A stretch of 64,000 nucleotides of DNA from Margaritifera margaritifera (lineage: Eukaryota > Mollusca > Bivalvia > Unionida > Margaritiferidae), in NCBI GenBank assembly GCA_029931535.1, contig JAQPZY010001684.1, forward strand, positions 3,870,001 to 3,934,000. Reading direction: 5' to 3'. The first letter of the stretch is position 1; every line of letters begins with the position of its first letter. The notes beneath the pieces were generated by a model. That model saw nothing but the letters and a program-made list of their open reading frames with translations, did not search any database and had not been told where the DNA came from. Positions 11,364 through 23,914 of this stretch are shown one piece after another. The translations under genes and the position numbers were made by a program.

Positions 11364-13544
11364 CAAAGGAAAAAAAGATAATCTCATAGTATAGTGTAAA
11401 ATGTTATATAATATGTATGGTATACAGGCAAATCCAGAACAGAACAAGGCTACCTGTGTGTCCTACTGGAGGAACCTAGTGACTGAGGTGGCAGGCGATA
11501 ATTTCGTAAATTGGCCCCTGTCAAATTTCTTAACTTAAGGCTATGATGTGAGTTTTCAGTTATTATTGTTTAATAATTAAAGATAGGAATATATTTGTGA
11601 ATTAGGTGTTTCGAGCTTATGTTGTTCTTGAAACTGATGTGAGGCATATACACCTCCCATAATCACATCACAGTATCTAGACAGTGAAATACCAATAGTC
11701 GTCTAGAAAGCAGAGCTAGCCACTCATAGCAGTAGACACGTGGGTTCAATGCATGTACAATATCTAAAAACAACTGCCTAAATCGCAAATATTTTGAACT
11801 GCATCAAGTTTTTTAGTACACAATGCTTTTTTCAAAATTATCACCAAGGGAAAGGGCTTACGTTTGCGCTGAGAGCATCACTCTGTGTCAAAAATGTTCT
11901 TCGGACTTGAAAAGTGCATGTATAAATTTGGGGTTGGGGTGCATATACTTCTTTTGCTGTGAACTTCCATTGACTTGTCAGGTCAAGTGAATGATATTCT
12001 TATGTTTTGTTTTATTGTAGCTATCCAAAAAGATGGACCTTTTTGACCTCATTTGTGTATTTTACATTTTATGAATTTTTATATTATGCAGGTGGTTGCG
12101 GCATTAAATTTGTGCATAAAAATGCCCCTTGCACCCTGAACGTTTCTTGTGTAAAACAAATAGTAAGCACCACCACCACCAGAACAATTTCTACTAATCT
12201 TCCAATGTATTACATAGCTTTAAGATACCAAAAGTAGTTAAACAGACATGTATAAGTATGAATGAGTTGTGTATTGTTCTGCTGTAGGGTTATTGTTTAA
12301 CACACGCCATGTCATGTAGAAGACCTGCACCGGAAGCGTAAAAGGAATACAGATTTTGATAACAATGAACATCAAGATACGTAACATCTGAGACATATTT
12401 TTGAAGAAAAAAATAAATAATTACCGTTCCAGGTCCAAATGAAATAAAAACATTTCTTGTAAATTATAAATTATAAACTTGTTACATTTAAAATAAAAAA
12501 AAATCATTAAGATACATATGTCCTTCTCCATCTCATTTAATTATGTACCAGACAATGGTCACATGAATGATAATTATCAAACTTATGAATAAGATTCCAG
12601 CTTTCCGTTTCTTTACTAAGTATGTCTACTATTGATTATAAGATCTGAAAAATAACATGGTATTGCTTAAATTTTGTTTGGGTGTATATAAATGAATTGT
12701 ATGTTTACATCAGAAACACAACCATGCAGCGGTAACCCTAATGCAGGCTAGCAGTTGAATACTTGTAAAAATGGTAGACAATGACGGAGCCAGTCTCTGA
12801 TGACCCGGTGTGTGTGCGTGTGTGTGTGTGTGGGGGGGGGGGACACATACACACACACTTTGGAAATGTATTCGAGATCACAAATTGTATTGATATAAGT
12901 TTTCGATAATGCTGACACATACTAGCAAAATCAAACATCTCACTCAATAGTTGTAGACAGAAGTTACAAGGAGAAATGGCGGAGGCACAGAGGACGGACA
13001 TGACTCATCATAAGTGCGGATATTACGACAAAGCACTTTTTAAAATCATTTTGGTGACTACTAACCAGATTTCAAGAGGAAAAAAATCCGCAAAAGACCT
13101 TGTATCCGCTAATTTTTAAACGACATGTTATTTCGTTGTTAACAGAAAAAGAAACAAAATCTGCAAGGATGGCTTGTCTGAAAAATAGTGTATAGAATAA
13201 TATATATGGAGCCGCCAGTAACTGGTAACCAGACATTTTGACATTTTTACATAAATTATTACAAGTAAATATTTCTCTCGTGATGAACTGATAATAAGAT
13301 TTGATGCAACGTCCTTTTCATTAACACTTGTGTATAAAGCATTACACTGAAACATATGTAACACATTTATGGTAAAAGTATGTGATGAAAAAGAACAATA
13401 TAGTATATGATATTCCCTCATTTGCCAAGCAAATCTTGATTTTTGAACTCTCCCTCAACAGGTCTCTGGACATAAAGGCCTCTTGTGCATGCATAGTTTA
13501 TTTTGAAGTTAGATCGTGACTCCCTCCAGCCTATTTTATGAAAC

Positions 13545-13546
<2 letters not shown>
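11362..13546. other. intergenic, nothing recognised
   Basis: No gene supported. A GT run with a G homopolymer lies at about 12,806-12,842. Confidence 0.4.

Positions 13547-13625
<79 letters not shown>
13547..13625. repeat. (TA)n microsatellite
   Basis: Uninterrupted TA run of about 78 bp. Confidence 0.97.
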
Positions 13626-13627
<2 letters not shown>

Positions 13628-13712
13628 CGTCCAAGCTGATGGTGGTGGTGTTTGTCGTTTATAATGATGTCTAGTAAAGCATCTCAGATGGTCTTTGGTA
13701 GAAAACAAGCAT

Positions 13713-13920
13713 TCTGTGGTACTAAAGTAAGTCTGTGGTACTAAAGTAAGTCTGTGGTACTAACGTAAGTCTGTGGTACTAAAGTAAGTCTGCGGTACTA
13801 AAGTAAGTCTGTGGTACTAAAGTAAGTCTGCGGTACTAAAGTAAGTCTGTGGTACTAAAGTAAGTCTGTGGTACTAAAGTAAGTCTGTGGTACTAAAGTA
13901 AGTCTGTGGTACTAACGTAA
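13713..13920. repeat. 19-bp tandem array
   Basis: About eleven head-to-tail copies of TCTGTGGTACTAAAGTAAG. Variation is limited to GCGG for GTGG and AACG for AAAG. There are no spacers, so it is a minisatellite. Confidence 0.95.
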
Positions 13921-14464
13921 AGACTTTTACACATTCATGATCAAAACAGTACGTATGTAGCTTGTTGTTCCCTTGTTAAACAATGAAATTAAGTTCAATA
14001 TATGAGAGAGATCAAAGCAGAATAAGTCAAAATAGATATAAGTCAAAAGTGCATTAAAATTTAAAAGAGATATGTATACACTTTTGTGTTCAATTTTCAT
14101 TTTATATTCTTTTAGAAATTATTGTCATTAGCATGTTGGAACCATCATACTGTTAAAGGTATAGTAGAATTATACGCTCCTTGATAAGATATGATATTTT
14201 GTTTCTAAGGGGTAAAACTTCATCTGCAATATAATATGCAACTAATCTCCCACCCCATCCCACTCCCGTAAATATAGACTGTTTCCAAAATACAATATGT
14301 AAAACGAATCATTAAATCCACAGTACTTGAAATGCTGAAATTGAAAAGTTAATCTGAATTAACAATATTATCATAATACCACACCCTTTTAAAACATGTT
14401 GCTGTTGAATGAGGAAAACCTGTGAAAACAACTTCAACAAAGTGCTGAGTTGTGGTCTTATATT

Positions 14465-14560
14465 ACACACATATAAACACACACGCCGGCACACACACGC
14501 GCGCACGCGCGCGCGCGAGAGAGAGACAGAGAGAGAGAGATAGAGAGAGAGAGAAAGAAA
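14465..14560. repeat. compound (CA)/(CG)/(GA) microsatellite
   Basis: CA-rich, then alternating CGCG, then GAGAGA. It borders the duplicated segment at 14,540-15,140, just as a CA run borders the partner copy near 41,560. Confidence 0.9.
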
Positions 14561-15140
14561 GGTGCCTCGGCCACACAAAGAGGCCAACTGCGAGCTATTT
14601 TGTTTAGAAATGACGTGGATTACCTTCCAGTTACAATCTCTTCTGATCGCTCTGTACCATGTCAAGTAATCTGATATCCAATGTACAACGGGACTTTACA
14701 CAATTCTAGACAAGTTCATTGGTAACAATGATCGACTTCACTAAAATTATCAAAGACACATATTTAGGCCTGTTGAATGTATTCTTTGTAAACAGTGACT
14801 CGTGCATTCAGAACAATTGCCAACTGAAATATTATACATTCGACAGACACGCTAGTCTAAAATATATCATGGTCACAACACAAATCACTACTTACACATG
14901 GGCAATACATTCTCTACATGCTTCTTATGACTGAACTTTGTATATTAAATATATTGAAGCCATTATCCTATAGGAATATAAAGATATTGAACTCAACACC
15001 CGGCATATCCTATAGACATATCACGTTATTGAACACAAGTTGATCTGAGAAAGGGAGTGTTCCTTGTTTAGCGTTATATCCTGAACAGGGGAACAGGGGT
15101 AAATTATTGACGCTCGCGAAGCGTTCATGAAATCTATAAA
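14540..15140. repeat. duplicated segment, partner at 41,640-42,230
   Basis: The two segments align over about 600 bp with gaps. Shared landmarks are AAATGA.G.GGATT.CCTTC, GATCAGATATCCAATGT-like and CTGATATCCAATGT blocks, ACTACT..TGC/ACACATGG..GATACATTC, GGGAGTGTTC, and TTCATGAAATCT near the end. Both copies lie upstream of an SLC17 copy in the same orientation, consistent with one tandem duplication. Confidence 0.7.
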
Positions 15141-15429
15141 CCAACTATCAGTTTTGCTCTCAGTAGTATCGAAGTGATTCATGGAACACCCTAACCTTAA
15201 AACCCCAACCCTCCCACCCACCCACGAGGCAAATATAAAATAATAGCAACCATGAACCCAAGAGCATTACCGAATCTTTTTTTTTCTATTTTTTTAAAAA
15301 TAAAACGTCCACAATTTACCAAACATTGTTTTTGTAGTGGTTGCTACATGGTTACCAGTACAGTTACATAATAGCTTAGTTCTTCAGTAGGTTATGGGTT
15401 AATACACTAATGATGTACTGAATAGTAGT

Positions 15430-15775
15430 ATGGGGTGTGATCTGCGTACAAAAATGTCACTCTGGGGAAAATGGAATTAACATTAGTCCATAGGATCAAG
15501 ATTAAAAGGTCACCCTGTCCATATGGAAATTAACATTAGTCTATAGGATCAACATTAAAAGGTCACTCTGTCCATATGGAAATTAACATTAGTCCATAAT
15601 ATGACATTTCCCATTGTCCCCAGAACTTATATTGATCTTGAGTACAGAAATGTCACTCTGGGGACAAGGGGAATGGTAACTTTAAATGTTCATAGGAATA
15701 AAATGATGTGACTGTCAGGGGACATGGGGAAATGTAATGTTAAAACTACACCTACTAGCTAATACTTCGTACCCA
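15430..15775 (+). repeat. Polinton left terminal inverted repeat
   Basis: Aligns with the complement of 21,150-21,507. Shared blocks include AAATGTCACTCTGGGGA, ATTAAAAGGTCACTCTG, CCATTGTCCCCAGAA and AAAACTACACCTACTA. A 53-bp segment beginning ATTAACATTAGTC is tandemly duplicated within this end only (about 15,476-15,590). Confidence 0.85.
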
Positions 15776-15805
15776 AAATGATGGTTTAAATACAGCAGAA
15801 TGTAA

Positions 15806-16060
15806 ATGTTAAAACTGCTTCACTTTGACAGTATGTCAATTACCACAAGGAATCATGCACATTTCGCATCAAACACAACGTTCCTTTTTTATGAATATAA
15901 AGTAGCTTTTACACAACTTGCTGATCCAAGATTCGATACTCGAACCAAAAAACAAATCATCTTGAAACCAGGTGGAAGTGGATCGCTAGGAGGTGTGATT
16001 ATTCGTTTGCTTTCACGATGGGATTCTGATAATGTATTTAGAAAAGCAAAACCTACTTGA
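15806..16060 (+). pseudogene. Polinton internal reading-frame remnant, unassigned
   Basis: An 84-codon open stretch just inside the left inverted repeat. It contains TKKQIILKPGGSGSLGG but shows no domain I can name. Its position suggests a relic of an element gene; coding status is doubtful. Confidence 0.25.
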
Positions 16061-16699
16061 GGAGAGGTGTAGTGAGTTCACATTCTAAATTATCTCCTAA
16101 GAAGATAACCAAAATGAAAACTACCTATTCATGAAGGAGAGGCACTGCAACTAAACCTCGATTTGTGAGTGTCTCCGCTCCCTATTCTACTAAACCGTTA
16201 TTAGTTATGCCTGCCTAACCGGATTTAAGACAAGTGTAATCCCCATTGGATGAAAACATGAAAACCTATCTCTAAATGGACTTCTACTTCTTCTCTGTCT
16301 TCTTCTTCTGCTGCCGCTCTGCTGCTGCAGCCAAAAATGTGGTTTTCTCTAAGAAGACAATGTATGACAGAACCGGCATGGTACAAACTTTGTGGATTTG
16401 TTCAAACAAGAACTATGATGATTTAGTCCGTTGACAACACCTCGTCTTTGAGTAATGCCCAACGTCAAGTTGGTACGACGTGCCGACAATCAGTGCAGAC
16501 GAATTCCAGTATAGAAAGAGAAGAAGTGTTGGACAGGTTTCACTTCAGTTCCTCCTAACAAAAATGTCTTCCTCTCAAAGCTCACACCATTGTCGACGTC
16601 CAAAAATGTTTTTCAAAAAAGGAAAACAGGCTATCCCTTCTCGTTGAGCTAAACATTGGAATGTCTTGTTAGTACTTACCAAAGGCAATGCACCGGTGC

Positions 16700-16960
16700 G
16701 AAAACAAAGTATTCAAACAGCACCTAAACAAATCGTCGATATGGTCCGTGAACGTTGTTCGAATGTATTGAAATGAATGTTCCCTTGAGTAAGATACAGA
16801 ACCAGCGATTAGGACGACATCGTGGGACCCATAAAACATTAAGAAAAAAAAATTACCACATGAAGAAAAGATTATTTGTAGTTGGTTAACTTATTGGGAA
16901 GCAACAACATGGATACACTTTTGGCCAGCATTTATCACAATCCTACCTAAGCAGCTGGGT
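16700..16960 (+). pseudogene. relic of a small basic Polinton protein
   Basis: Reading across a frame change gives KQIVDMVRERCSNVLK, then NVPLSKIQNQRLGRHRGT. This resembles the short basic Polinton protein with an E/C..NVLKGNVPLS..QK..L.RHK pattern that often precedes the integrase. Stops and frame changes make it non-functional. The family assignment is from recall of the pattern. Confidence 0.5.
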
Positions 16961-16989
16961 AGAGGAATTCAAAAGTTAAAAGCCAAACT

Positions 16990-17985
16990 CAAAAGTCTAC
17001 GTCTGCACGATGAACGTCAATGGTTATACGTTACGTGTACACGTCTCCATTGGACGAAACGTTTCAAGAAGTCAGAGTAGCTGCGATCGATCATCAATGG
17101 CAACCCGATTTAGCCGATATCTCTCTTTAACTTCACACACTCGAGGTGAGAAATATTTATTTGGTGTCATTGATGTATTTTCAAAATCGGCTTAGGTACT
17201 TCCTTTGACCTTTAAAACAAGGTAAGAGTTAGTGCAAGCTTCCGAAAATTGTCTTGAAACAAAGTGATCGACACCCTTTACGATGACAAAGAGACAAAGA
17301 CACCAAATTTTTTAACCATGCTTTAGAAAATTAATTTGATGAAACTACACATTAATTTTTTCACCCCTGAAAATCTTGAAATCAAAGCCAATGTTGTGGA
17401 ACGTTTTCAAAGAATTTTGAAAGAACGTATGTGAAAATATGTTACACATCAACATACTTTCAAATAAATAGACGTTTTACAACGTCTGGTCAAATCTTAC
17501 AATCAATCGTACCATCGTATCATCGGATGTCCCCTGAAGAAGTGACGCCTCAAAACGAAATGACTGTGTTTGATTGATTGTTTGGAACGTGGAAGTCCAG
17601 AAAATAGAGAGAAGTGTTACACACCGGAGATTGGGTTTGTATTGAAAACACAAAAGGCACTTTCCACAAAGGTTATTACCAAACTGAACAAAATAATTGT
17701 TTTGTGTCACACGACAAGTGCGTCGACGTGACCCACCTGTCTATAAATTAGCAGATATGAACGCAGACTGTTAAAAGGTGATTTTTTCTTGCCCGAGTTA
17801 TAACGAGTGACAAATAAAGACCACGACATGTGCGATATCGAAAGCATTCTCGATCGAAGAACACGTAAAGTGAGTAAAACATTGTATCCAAGAAGTTTAA
17901 GTTCGTTGGAAAGGATATTTTTACAGTTTTGATTCATTGATTGCAGCTTCACAAGTCTCCGAGTTTATCTCTCCAAGAACTACAA
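16990..17985 (+). pseudogene. Polinton integrase relic with chromo-like C-terminus
   Basis: Retroviral-type DDE integrase that would insert the element. Fragments in order, over several frames: GYTLRVHVSIGRN (lead-in), IDHQWQPDLADIS (first catalytic Asp), GEKYLFGVIDVFSKSA followed by a TAG in place of Trp, RDKDTKFFNHAL (second Asp), KANVVERFQRILKERM (catalytic Glu region), THQHTFK, LVKSYNQSYHRI, then VRWKGYFYSFDSLIAASQV, a chromodomain-like tail. At least three frameshifts and several stops are present. Family length is about 300-400 residues, so nearly the full length is represented. Confidence 0.85.
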
Positions 17986-18319
17986 AATAATAATTTAAAA
18001 AAAACATCAACCACAGTGGGTGTGGTGTGGAGAACGTGTACCTCAATCGTCTTTCTCTGCCAAGTCTCTTTTGTGTATTGGAAATTTGAGTTTGCAACAA
18101 TGAGATAAACAACTGTGGACAATTTCTCTCAGCAGTTGTATTTGCTATCTTCTTCCCAATCCCTCGTTTAAATATACCGACAGTACCAACGGTAGCCACA
18201 CCAACGCTAATCACAACTCTTCAAGTCACCTCAATCATCTGGAATCCTTGGAAATCATTATCCTTTGACATCGAGAGACTCCTCAGAGAGAAGAACCATC
18301 GAACTATGATTAACAATTG

Positions 18320-18545
18320 TTTTGTTTGTTTAGCATTATATAGTGAGTTCTATGGATGTGTATCCCAACAGCAAATGATGTTGTTTCACGTCCAAATTAC
18401 CCCATATACAATTAGATCACGAAGCTCATTGGGTAGTGCCTTTGGTAGAAATCATTCATCCCACTCATGTCTGAAATATCGTCGAGGATCAAACCACTTT
18501 TTTTTGCAGAAATACTAAACGAACATGTCAAAAACACTTGGAAAA
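18320..18545 (+). pseudogene. relic of a Polinton capsid-associated protein
   Basis: One frame gives VSSMDVYPNSK, a stop, CCFTSKLPHIQLD, HWVVPLVEIIHPTHV, a stop, then NIVEDQTTF. This matches the pattern of a common Polinton/adintovirus protein (S...YP.N....FT.KL...I.L...W.V.L.EI.YP). Two stops interrupt it. The assignment rests on motif recall. Confidence 0.6.
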
Positions 18546-19182
18546 AATTATCGTGGCTTTTAAAAACAACAACAAACAGCGCCAGTTAATCCCCAATTGA
18601 ATATCTATACCCTGAGAATTCTTTCGGGGTATTATATTAATGCTAGACATACGTCGAAATGATTTCAGTTATTTTCAACGATTAGTTTGACAAAGCACTA
18701 GATACAACTAATTATGCTGATTGAGTGTCATCCACCTTCTCATCGTTGGATTTATTTCAGATGGCAAAACACTGTCCATCACCTTTTGTTCCTGGTTTGT
18801 TGTTATTCTGCGTGGAAACACTAGTCTCGCTCCTACTAAAGGCATAAACCGATTCTTCTAGTATTTTCGATACCCATTCAAACTGAACGAAGGACTGAAT
18901 TTGATGTTTGTGTACTTTGGTGTCGTTGAGTACAGCGTAGTGGAAAACACAGTCGCTCCGTTGCTGAGAGTCAGTCCTTTCAAAATGGATTCTGACGGAG
19001 TATAGACTTATCACGTTCACTGAGAATTTGTATATCCTTATTATCTTCCTGATAGTAAATCGTATTTTGACAGTGTGAATATTGCTATAAAAGCAGATAT
19101 TGGACAAAATATTATATTCCCTAAATAAAAAGTCCCTGTGAAACTACATTTTCGAAAACGAATCTCCAGTTGATTGTAACTA

Positions 19183-19386
19183 ATGTATCCTGTGTACCAA
19201 GGAGTAGGTCGACAAACAGGATATGGTTTGGGAGATATGTTACAATTGACTTTTAATACAGTGGCACCAGACTTGAAACCTATGGTGACTCGAAGGTTGC
19301 ATGCTTTAAAAGATGCGACCTGGATGCAAGGAAGGATTTTCTCCAAAACGTACTGTTTGACCAACAAAATCCCAAACAAGCCTTAA
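19183..19386 (+). pseudogene. relic of a Polinton pX-like protein
   Basis: A 67-codon open frame starting MYPVYQGVGRQTGYGLGDML, then LTFNTVAPDLKPMVTRR and ALKDATWMQG. The YRG....GYGLG..L...F....P.LKP pattern is typical of the small, glycine-rich, membrane-active-like Polinton protein related to adenovirus pX. The N-terminal part is intact; the downstream portion is lost. Confidence 0.65.
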
Positions 19387-20099
19387 TGAAAGTAGGAAAT
19401 ATATGTGTTGTTTCAGATAAGACAAGAGCTCCCTGGTCGCTGAGACACCCCTATTAATATTGTGTAGTTTCTTCATCAACACAGTCTTGGATTCCCATTG
19501 TAATATTTACTGATTTGTTTTTAATGTGAGTTCTCTATGACGCAAAATAGAAATGCGGTCTAGTGATCATTATGGCTATCAGTTTTCTTGAGCTCACAAA
19601 GGTAGTGTCCGTCGAAGTGACACTGTACTAGATCATTTTAAGTCTAGTCTTACTCCTCAATGTTGTCAACCTTGTAAATACGTTCATGTTTGACATTTAT
19701 TTCGGTATTTGTCAGTTATACTAGCCCTATTTCTCCCTCGGTATTCTTGGCTGACTTTTTAAGTGAGCGGGGCTTATTTAAAAAAATGTTGCTTTCGAAA
19801 AAATGGTGTTGGTTGGGTGTTTAAAAGAAAAAACTTCTTTCAAAATACTCTTTTCCTTTCTATCTCTGTCACTCTTTAAGTTCGTAAAAGAGATGTTTTC
19901 TTTCACGTCCGCGTCTCAACTCTGATGATGTTTTCCTTTACGTTCGTACTTAAAGAATATAAAGCGATGCTTTCAATAGTCTTGCCAACATATAACCATA
20001 AGGGTAGACTAAAATGGATAGTGTGCCGATTGGCATTCATCCATTATTAACTAGACGTAAATGGCCGAATGGCCGAACGCGTGTTAAATCTAAGTTTGA

Positions 20100-20500
20100 T
20101 TGATTTTTCAGTCTTGCCATTCATTGTCGATTAGACAAAGAAGCGAAATATGTTCCAGCATCAACGTAAGACTTTTTGAAGCCACCGTCAACTTAGACAA
20201 GGTCAAGCACTTCCTGAACCGGGTTGAAGAAATGGATCTTTTTCCCAATAGACGATTGGGAAAAAGAACCCAGATTTATTACGAGATGGCGAAAGAGCTG
20301 ATGAAAGATGTAATTAAAGAAGGAAAAGAAAGAGAAAAGAGGGAGTTGGGAGAAGAGAAAAGGCAGCTGCAGCGACGACGATCCCAATAGCGGGAGATGG
20401 CTCAGCAAGATGACTGGCATATGGAACTTGAGATGGAGCTGCAGCAAGAACATCAACATCATCAGCCAGAGCAACCCCTAATCCCTCAAGTGGAGAACTA
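20100..20500 (+). pseudogene. charged coiled-coil-like frame inside the Polinton
   Basis: The open frame encodes FLNRVEEMDLFPNRRLGKR, then a run rich in K, E and R (about residues 60-96) likely to form a helix. After a one-base shift it continues as MAQQDDWHMELEMELQQEH. No family recognised. It lies between the inverted repeats, so it may be element cargo or a degraded structural gene. Confidence 0.35.
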
Positions 20501-21149
20501 AGAGTTTGAAGCAAATTTGCGTAATATTTTCTATGTGTCTTCATTAATCATTGGGGTGGAGACAGATGAGCTGCCGGTGGAACCCTGTCCGGGAGGTGCA
20601 GCCACTAATGGGGAGTGTGACAGAATGAAAAACAAAAACAAACGGTCCTTTCAGGTCCATCCAGATCTCTCAGAACCAGAGATACTATTCAGTTATATCC
20701 AATATTTGTTTCTTTTTTAAGTACGTGTGTCTTTTTCTTTTGTCTATTCACAATTAAAACTTAACACTCCCTCGATGTTTGTGTGTATAATATGTGAGCA
20801 CTCCTACTCTCTTGTGTGTGACAGCATATACGTATGTTTGTGTGTGTACAGTGTGTGTATATTCCTCCCCTTTTCTCTGCTTACACTTCACTGCTAGGGT
20901 TATAAGGATTATAAGGGTGGTAGTTTTCTTTATAAGAGGATGGTAGTGAAGTTATAGAGGGTTAGGGATAGTAGGGATTTAGTTTTGTTTATAAGAGGTT
21001 TCACTTCTATTTCATCCTCCTTCTTTCACATCCTACCCTTTGTGAGATAGTATATAAGTGTGTTTGTGTGTATAGTGTGTATATATTCAAACCTTTTTCG
21101 TTGGGTAGTAAGTGTAGGTTTTGGAAAGTAGATGACTGGGTGTTGGTCA

Positions 21150-21507
21150 GTCAAAACGGAGTATTGGTTAGTAGGTGTAGTTTTTATATTACATTTCCCC
21201 ATTCAGTCCCATCATGTTTTTCCTATGGACACGTTTAATATTACCATTCCCCTTATCCCAAGAATGACATTCTTGTACTCGAGATCAAAACAATTTCTGG
21301 GGACAATGGAAAATGTTATGTTAAGGACTAATGTTAAATTTCCCTTTTCCCCAGAGTGACCTTTTAATGTTAATCCTATGGACACATGTTAAATTCCCAT
21401 TGTTCCCAGAGAGGCATCCTTTCAAGATGGACGGTCGTAATGTTAATTCACATTGTCCCCAGAGTGACATTTGTGTCCCAAGATCACTCACCTATACTCC
21501 TATGAAG
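21150..21507 (-). repeat. Polinton right terminal inverted repeat
   Basis: Its complement runs parallel to the left repeat for about 340 bp, from the outer AGTATAGGTG end to AAAACTACACCTACTAAC. It lacks the second 53-bp unit seen on the left. Confidence 0.85.
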
Positions 21508-22341
21508 TTTTAATTAATGAGTGACGTGCGGTAATTGCCGCTCACTTCTAGGCCGGATATCGGTAGGACTTAATCAGTTCTAATTTGTACAAAATAAGTT
21601 ATAACCTTAGAGCTTGTGGAATATACTCTGTTATTTATTTGCTCGAGCGTATTAAAACCTTAGGAGTATCTAAATTAAGGAGTGACGGGCGAGTCATTCG
21701 TAGTGAGGGTTATAACCTCTTGTATTAGTCTATCAACCATGTATTCTAGTTGTTTATTTTAAATATAATGTGGTGGTCTGAACTAGGATGCATACAGGTA
21801 GAATGTTATTTCTTTGTGTGTTTGTTGGTTTTTGAAAAAAAGATAAAACAAAATTTGGTACTGGCCTGTATTCATGGTAGTTATTAATTTATTTTCCTTT
21901 GGGGGTGGGGGAGAGGGCAGGATGTTGGTTTTAAAAAAGAAAATTTGGTGATTTGCTGACGGTCTAGGATGCATACTATCAAAGTGAATTATTGCGTGCA
22001 TTTTATAATAAGAAGGACTTGGGTCCATGGTTGTTTTTAATTTATTTCTGACAGGGGCGTGGGTGATAGGGTGTTCATTTTTGAAAAATAAAAATGGGGT
22101 GCTATGTGGATGAGCTAGGAAGGATAAGGTCTGAAAAAAGTTTTCGTGTCAGGTAGGGTGACGGTTAAAAAGAAAAGATTTGGTTCCGGTCTTGCGCTCT
22201 TAGTTGATAATTTTGTCTCGTGAGGATTGCGGCTAGGGTGATGGTTATTGACAATAGGGTGTTTTGTGGCCATGTGACCTGATCCAGCATGAACACCGAC
22301 TATCCTATGTAAAATGTCCTTTCTTTTGTACTAACGTTGTT

Positions 22342-22343
<2 letters not shown>
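21508..22343. other. intergenic right of the Polinton
   Basis: No gene. Phrases such as GGATGCATAC recur with several tens to hundreds of bases between them, suggesting an old, decayed repeat. Confidence 0.35.

Positions 22344-22427
<84 letters not shown>
22344..22427. repeat. (TA)n microsatellite
   Basis: Uninterrupted TA run of about 84 bp. Confidence 0.97.
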
Positions 22428-22429
<2 letters not shown>

Positions 22430-23914
22430 AAATTATGTAGCAAAAAACAGTCTTACCAAAAGTACCGGATCTTCTTGAGATCAATTTTGTCAAGGAAACA
22501 TTATACATGAAAGTCAAAGAAAATGAACAAGCGCTTTGGCATCGACGGATCTCTTTTTCAAGATGGACGACAGCAACGAAGAACGATTACAAACATAAAA
22601 ACGCTACAGTTGCAGGAACCTCCAGAATACAAAAGAATAGACAACTAGTTCCAACATGGAACATTGTAGAATATTCCAGACTAGCACGCAAAACAAAAAT
22701 AACATTGGCACCTTAGAAAAGTACCAAAAGAGGAAGCGAGTGAAATCTCAGGAAACAGAGTTGTTACTGTTTATCACTTTCATGAAATCAATCGAATGTA
22801 AAGATTTTTCTCTTCTTTCATGCTCATAACTGTTAAAACCTTTAAGGTTTGTGCTAAGAATGAACCAAGAGGAAATTCTGTTGTTTGCTGTGTCAGATTT
22901 GATAAGTGTCTGTGACCAATGGAGCTTCAGAAGTTGGTCACTATAAGCAACGTTTGCCAATGATTAGCAGTACCCTCCAAGAAGAACGTGTATCAAAGCC
23001 TGAATTCTTCTTTGAGACGACCATGTCATAGGTATTATTATTTACGACGAAGAGGTGATTGGGTCATATGATTAAAAAATAATCTGCAATATATTTTGAC
23101 AGAATAATACCTGTAATAAAATTGTACATTATTGTTATCACCAAAGAAAAAAAATTTATCTTTCACCACATTCCATTCAGCGTAAAACGTCAATAGCGTG
23201 CTGCAATTCAACTGTGAGGTCTACATCGAATTCAATAATACGAAGAACTTATAAACGCATACACAACTTTTTTTGCCAGGTAAAGTTATATCTGCATTGC
23301 CAGCCAAACTCCTTAGCTCAGTAAATGCAGTGCTGCTCATGCCACCACTTTTCCATTTAACGTAAAGGGCTGAAAGGATTCTGATTGTTCTACTCACCGG
23401 GGAGTTTAACCTGACTCTCTTTGTCGTCTACACTGTTCTGTTTTCATTGTGTGTGCCTCGTACACCATTCTTTAATTATAGTCAACCATTTTGTAGAAAA
23501 CTTAACAAAACAATCCAAAAGGAAGTACTCTTTTATTTAAAGAGCTAAAAACATCCCCAAAATACCCGTATGCCACAAACCAAATCTAATAAAGAGGCCA
23601 CTATAGTTCCCTATTAAAACACTAGTTCCGATTTCACCGCAACAGACGCCAGTGCTGGTTCCCAGAAAGACTGTATCTAGAATTCAAGCATACAGTAGCC
23701 CGCACACTGTTGATACCCAATCTTTAAACACCTGTATAGATGAAGGCAAGCTGTATTTTCAAAGACGTTGGGCACATTTTATTTCGGTGAAAAGAGAGGC
23801 TTTACAACTGGAAAATGAAAGTTAAAACTGGAAAAGAAATACCCGAAGCCGAGAATAGCGAAGATTAATATAAAGTTGTTTTTTTTTTGTTTTGTTTTTT
23901 GTGGTGTGTGTTTT
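22428..23914. other. intergenic, nothing recognised
   Basis: No gene or element supported on either strand. Confidence 0.4.

Larger units (their letters stand above)
15430..21507 (+). mobile_element. degenerate Polinton/Maverick element
   Basis: Long terminal inverted repeats (15,430-15,775 and 21,150-21,507) flank relics of Polinton proteins on the plus strand. In order these are a small basic ORF, an integrase with a chromo-like tail, a capsid-associated protein fragment and a small adenovirus-pX-like protein. At about 6.1 kb it is far shorter than intact animal elements (15-20 kb), and no DNA polymerase, packaging ATPase, cysteine protease or major capsid gene is visible. Many stops and frameshifts show it is dead. 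The outermost bases are AGTATGGGG on the left and the complement of AGTATAGGT on the right. The flanking hexamers differ, so no target duplication is evident. Confidence 0.85.

Noticed and set aside
13713..13920. CRISPR-like direct repeats
   Set aside because: The 19-bp units are contiguous with no spacers, in a eukaryotic genome; minisatellite.
20193..20544. two minus-strand frames rich in Leu and Ser
   Set aside because: Complement of the charged plus-strand frame within the Polinton; no independent support.
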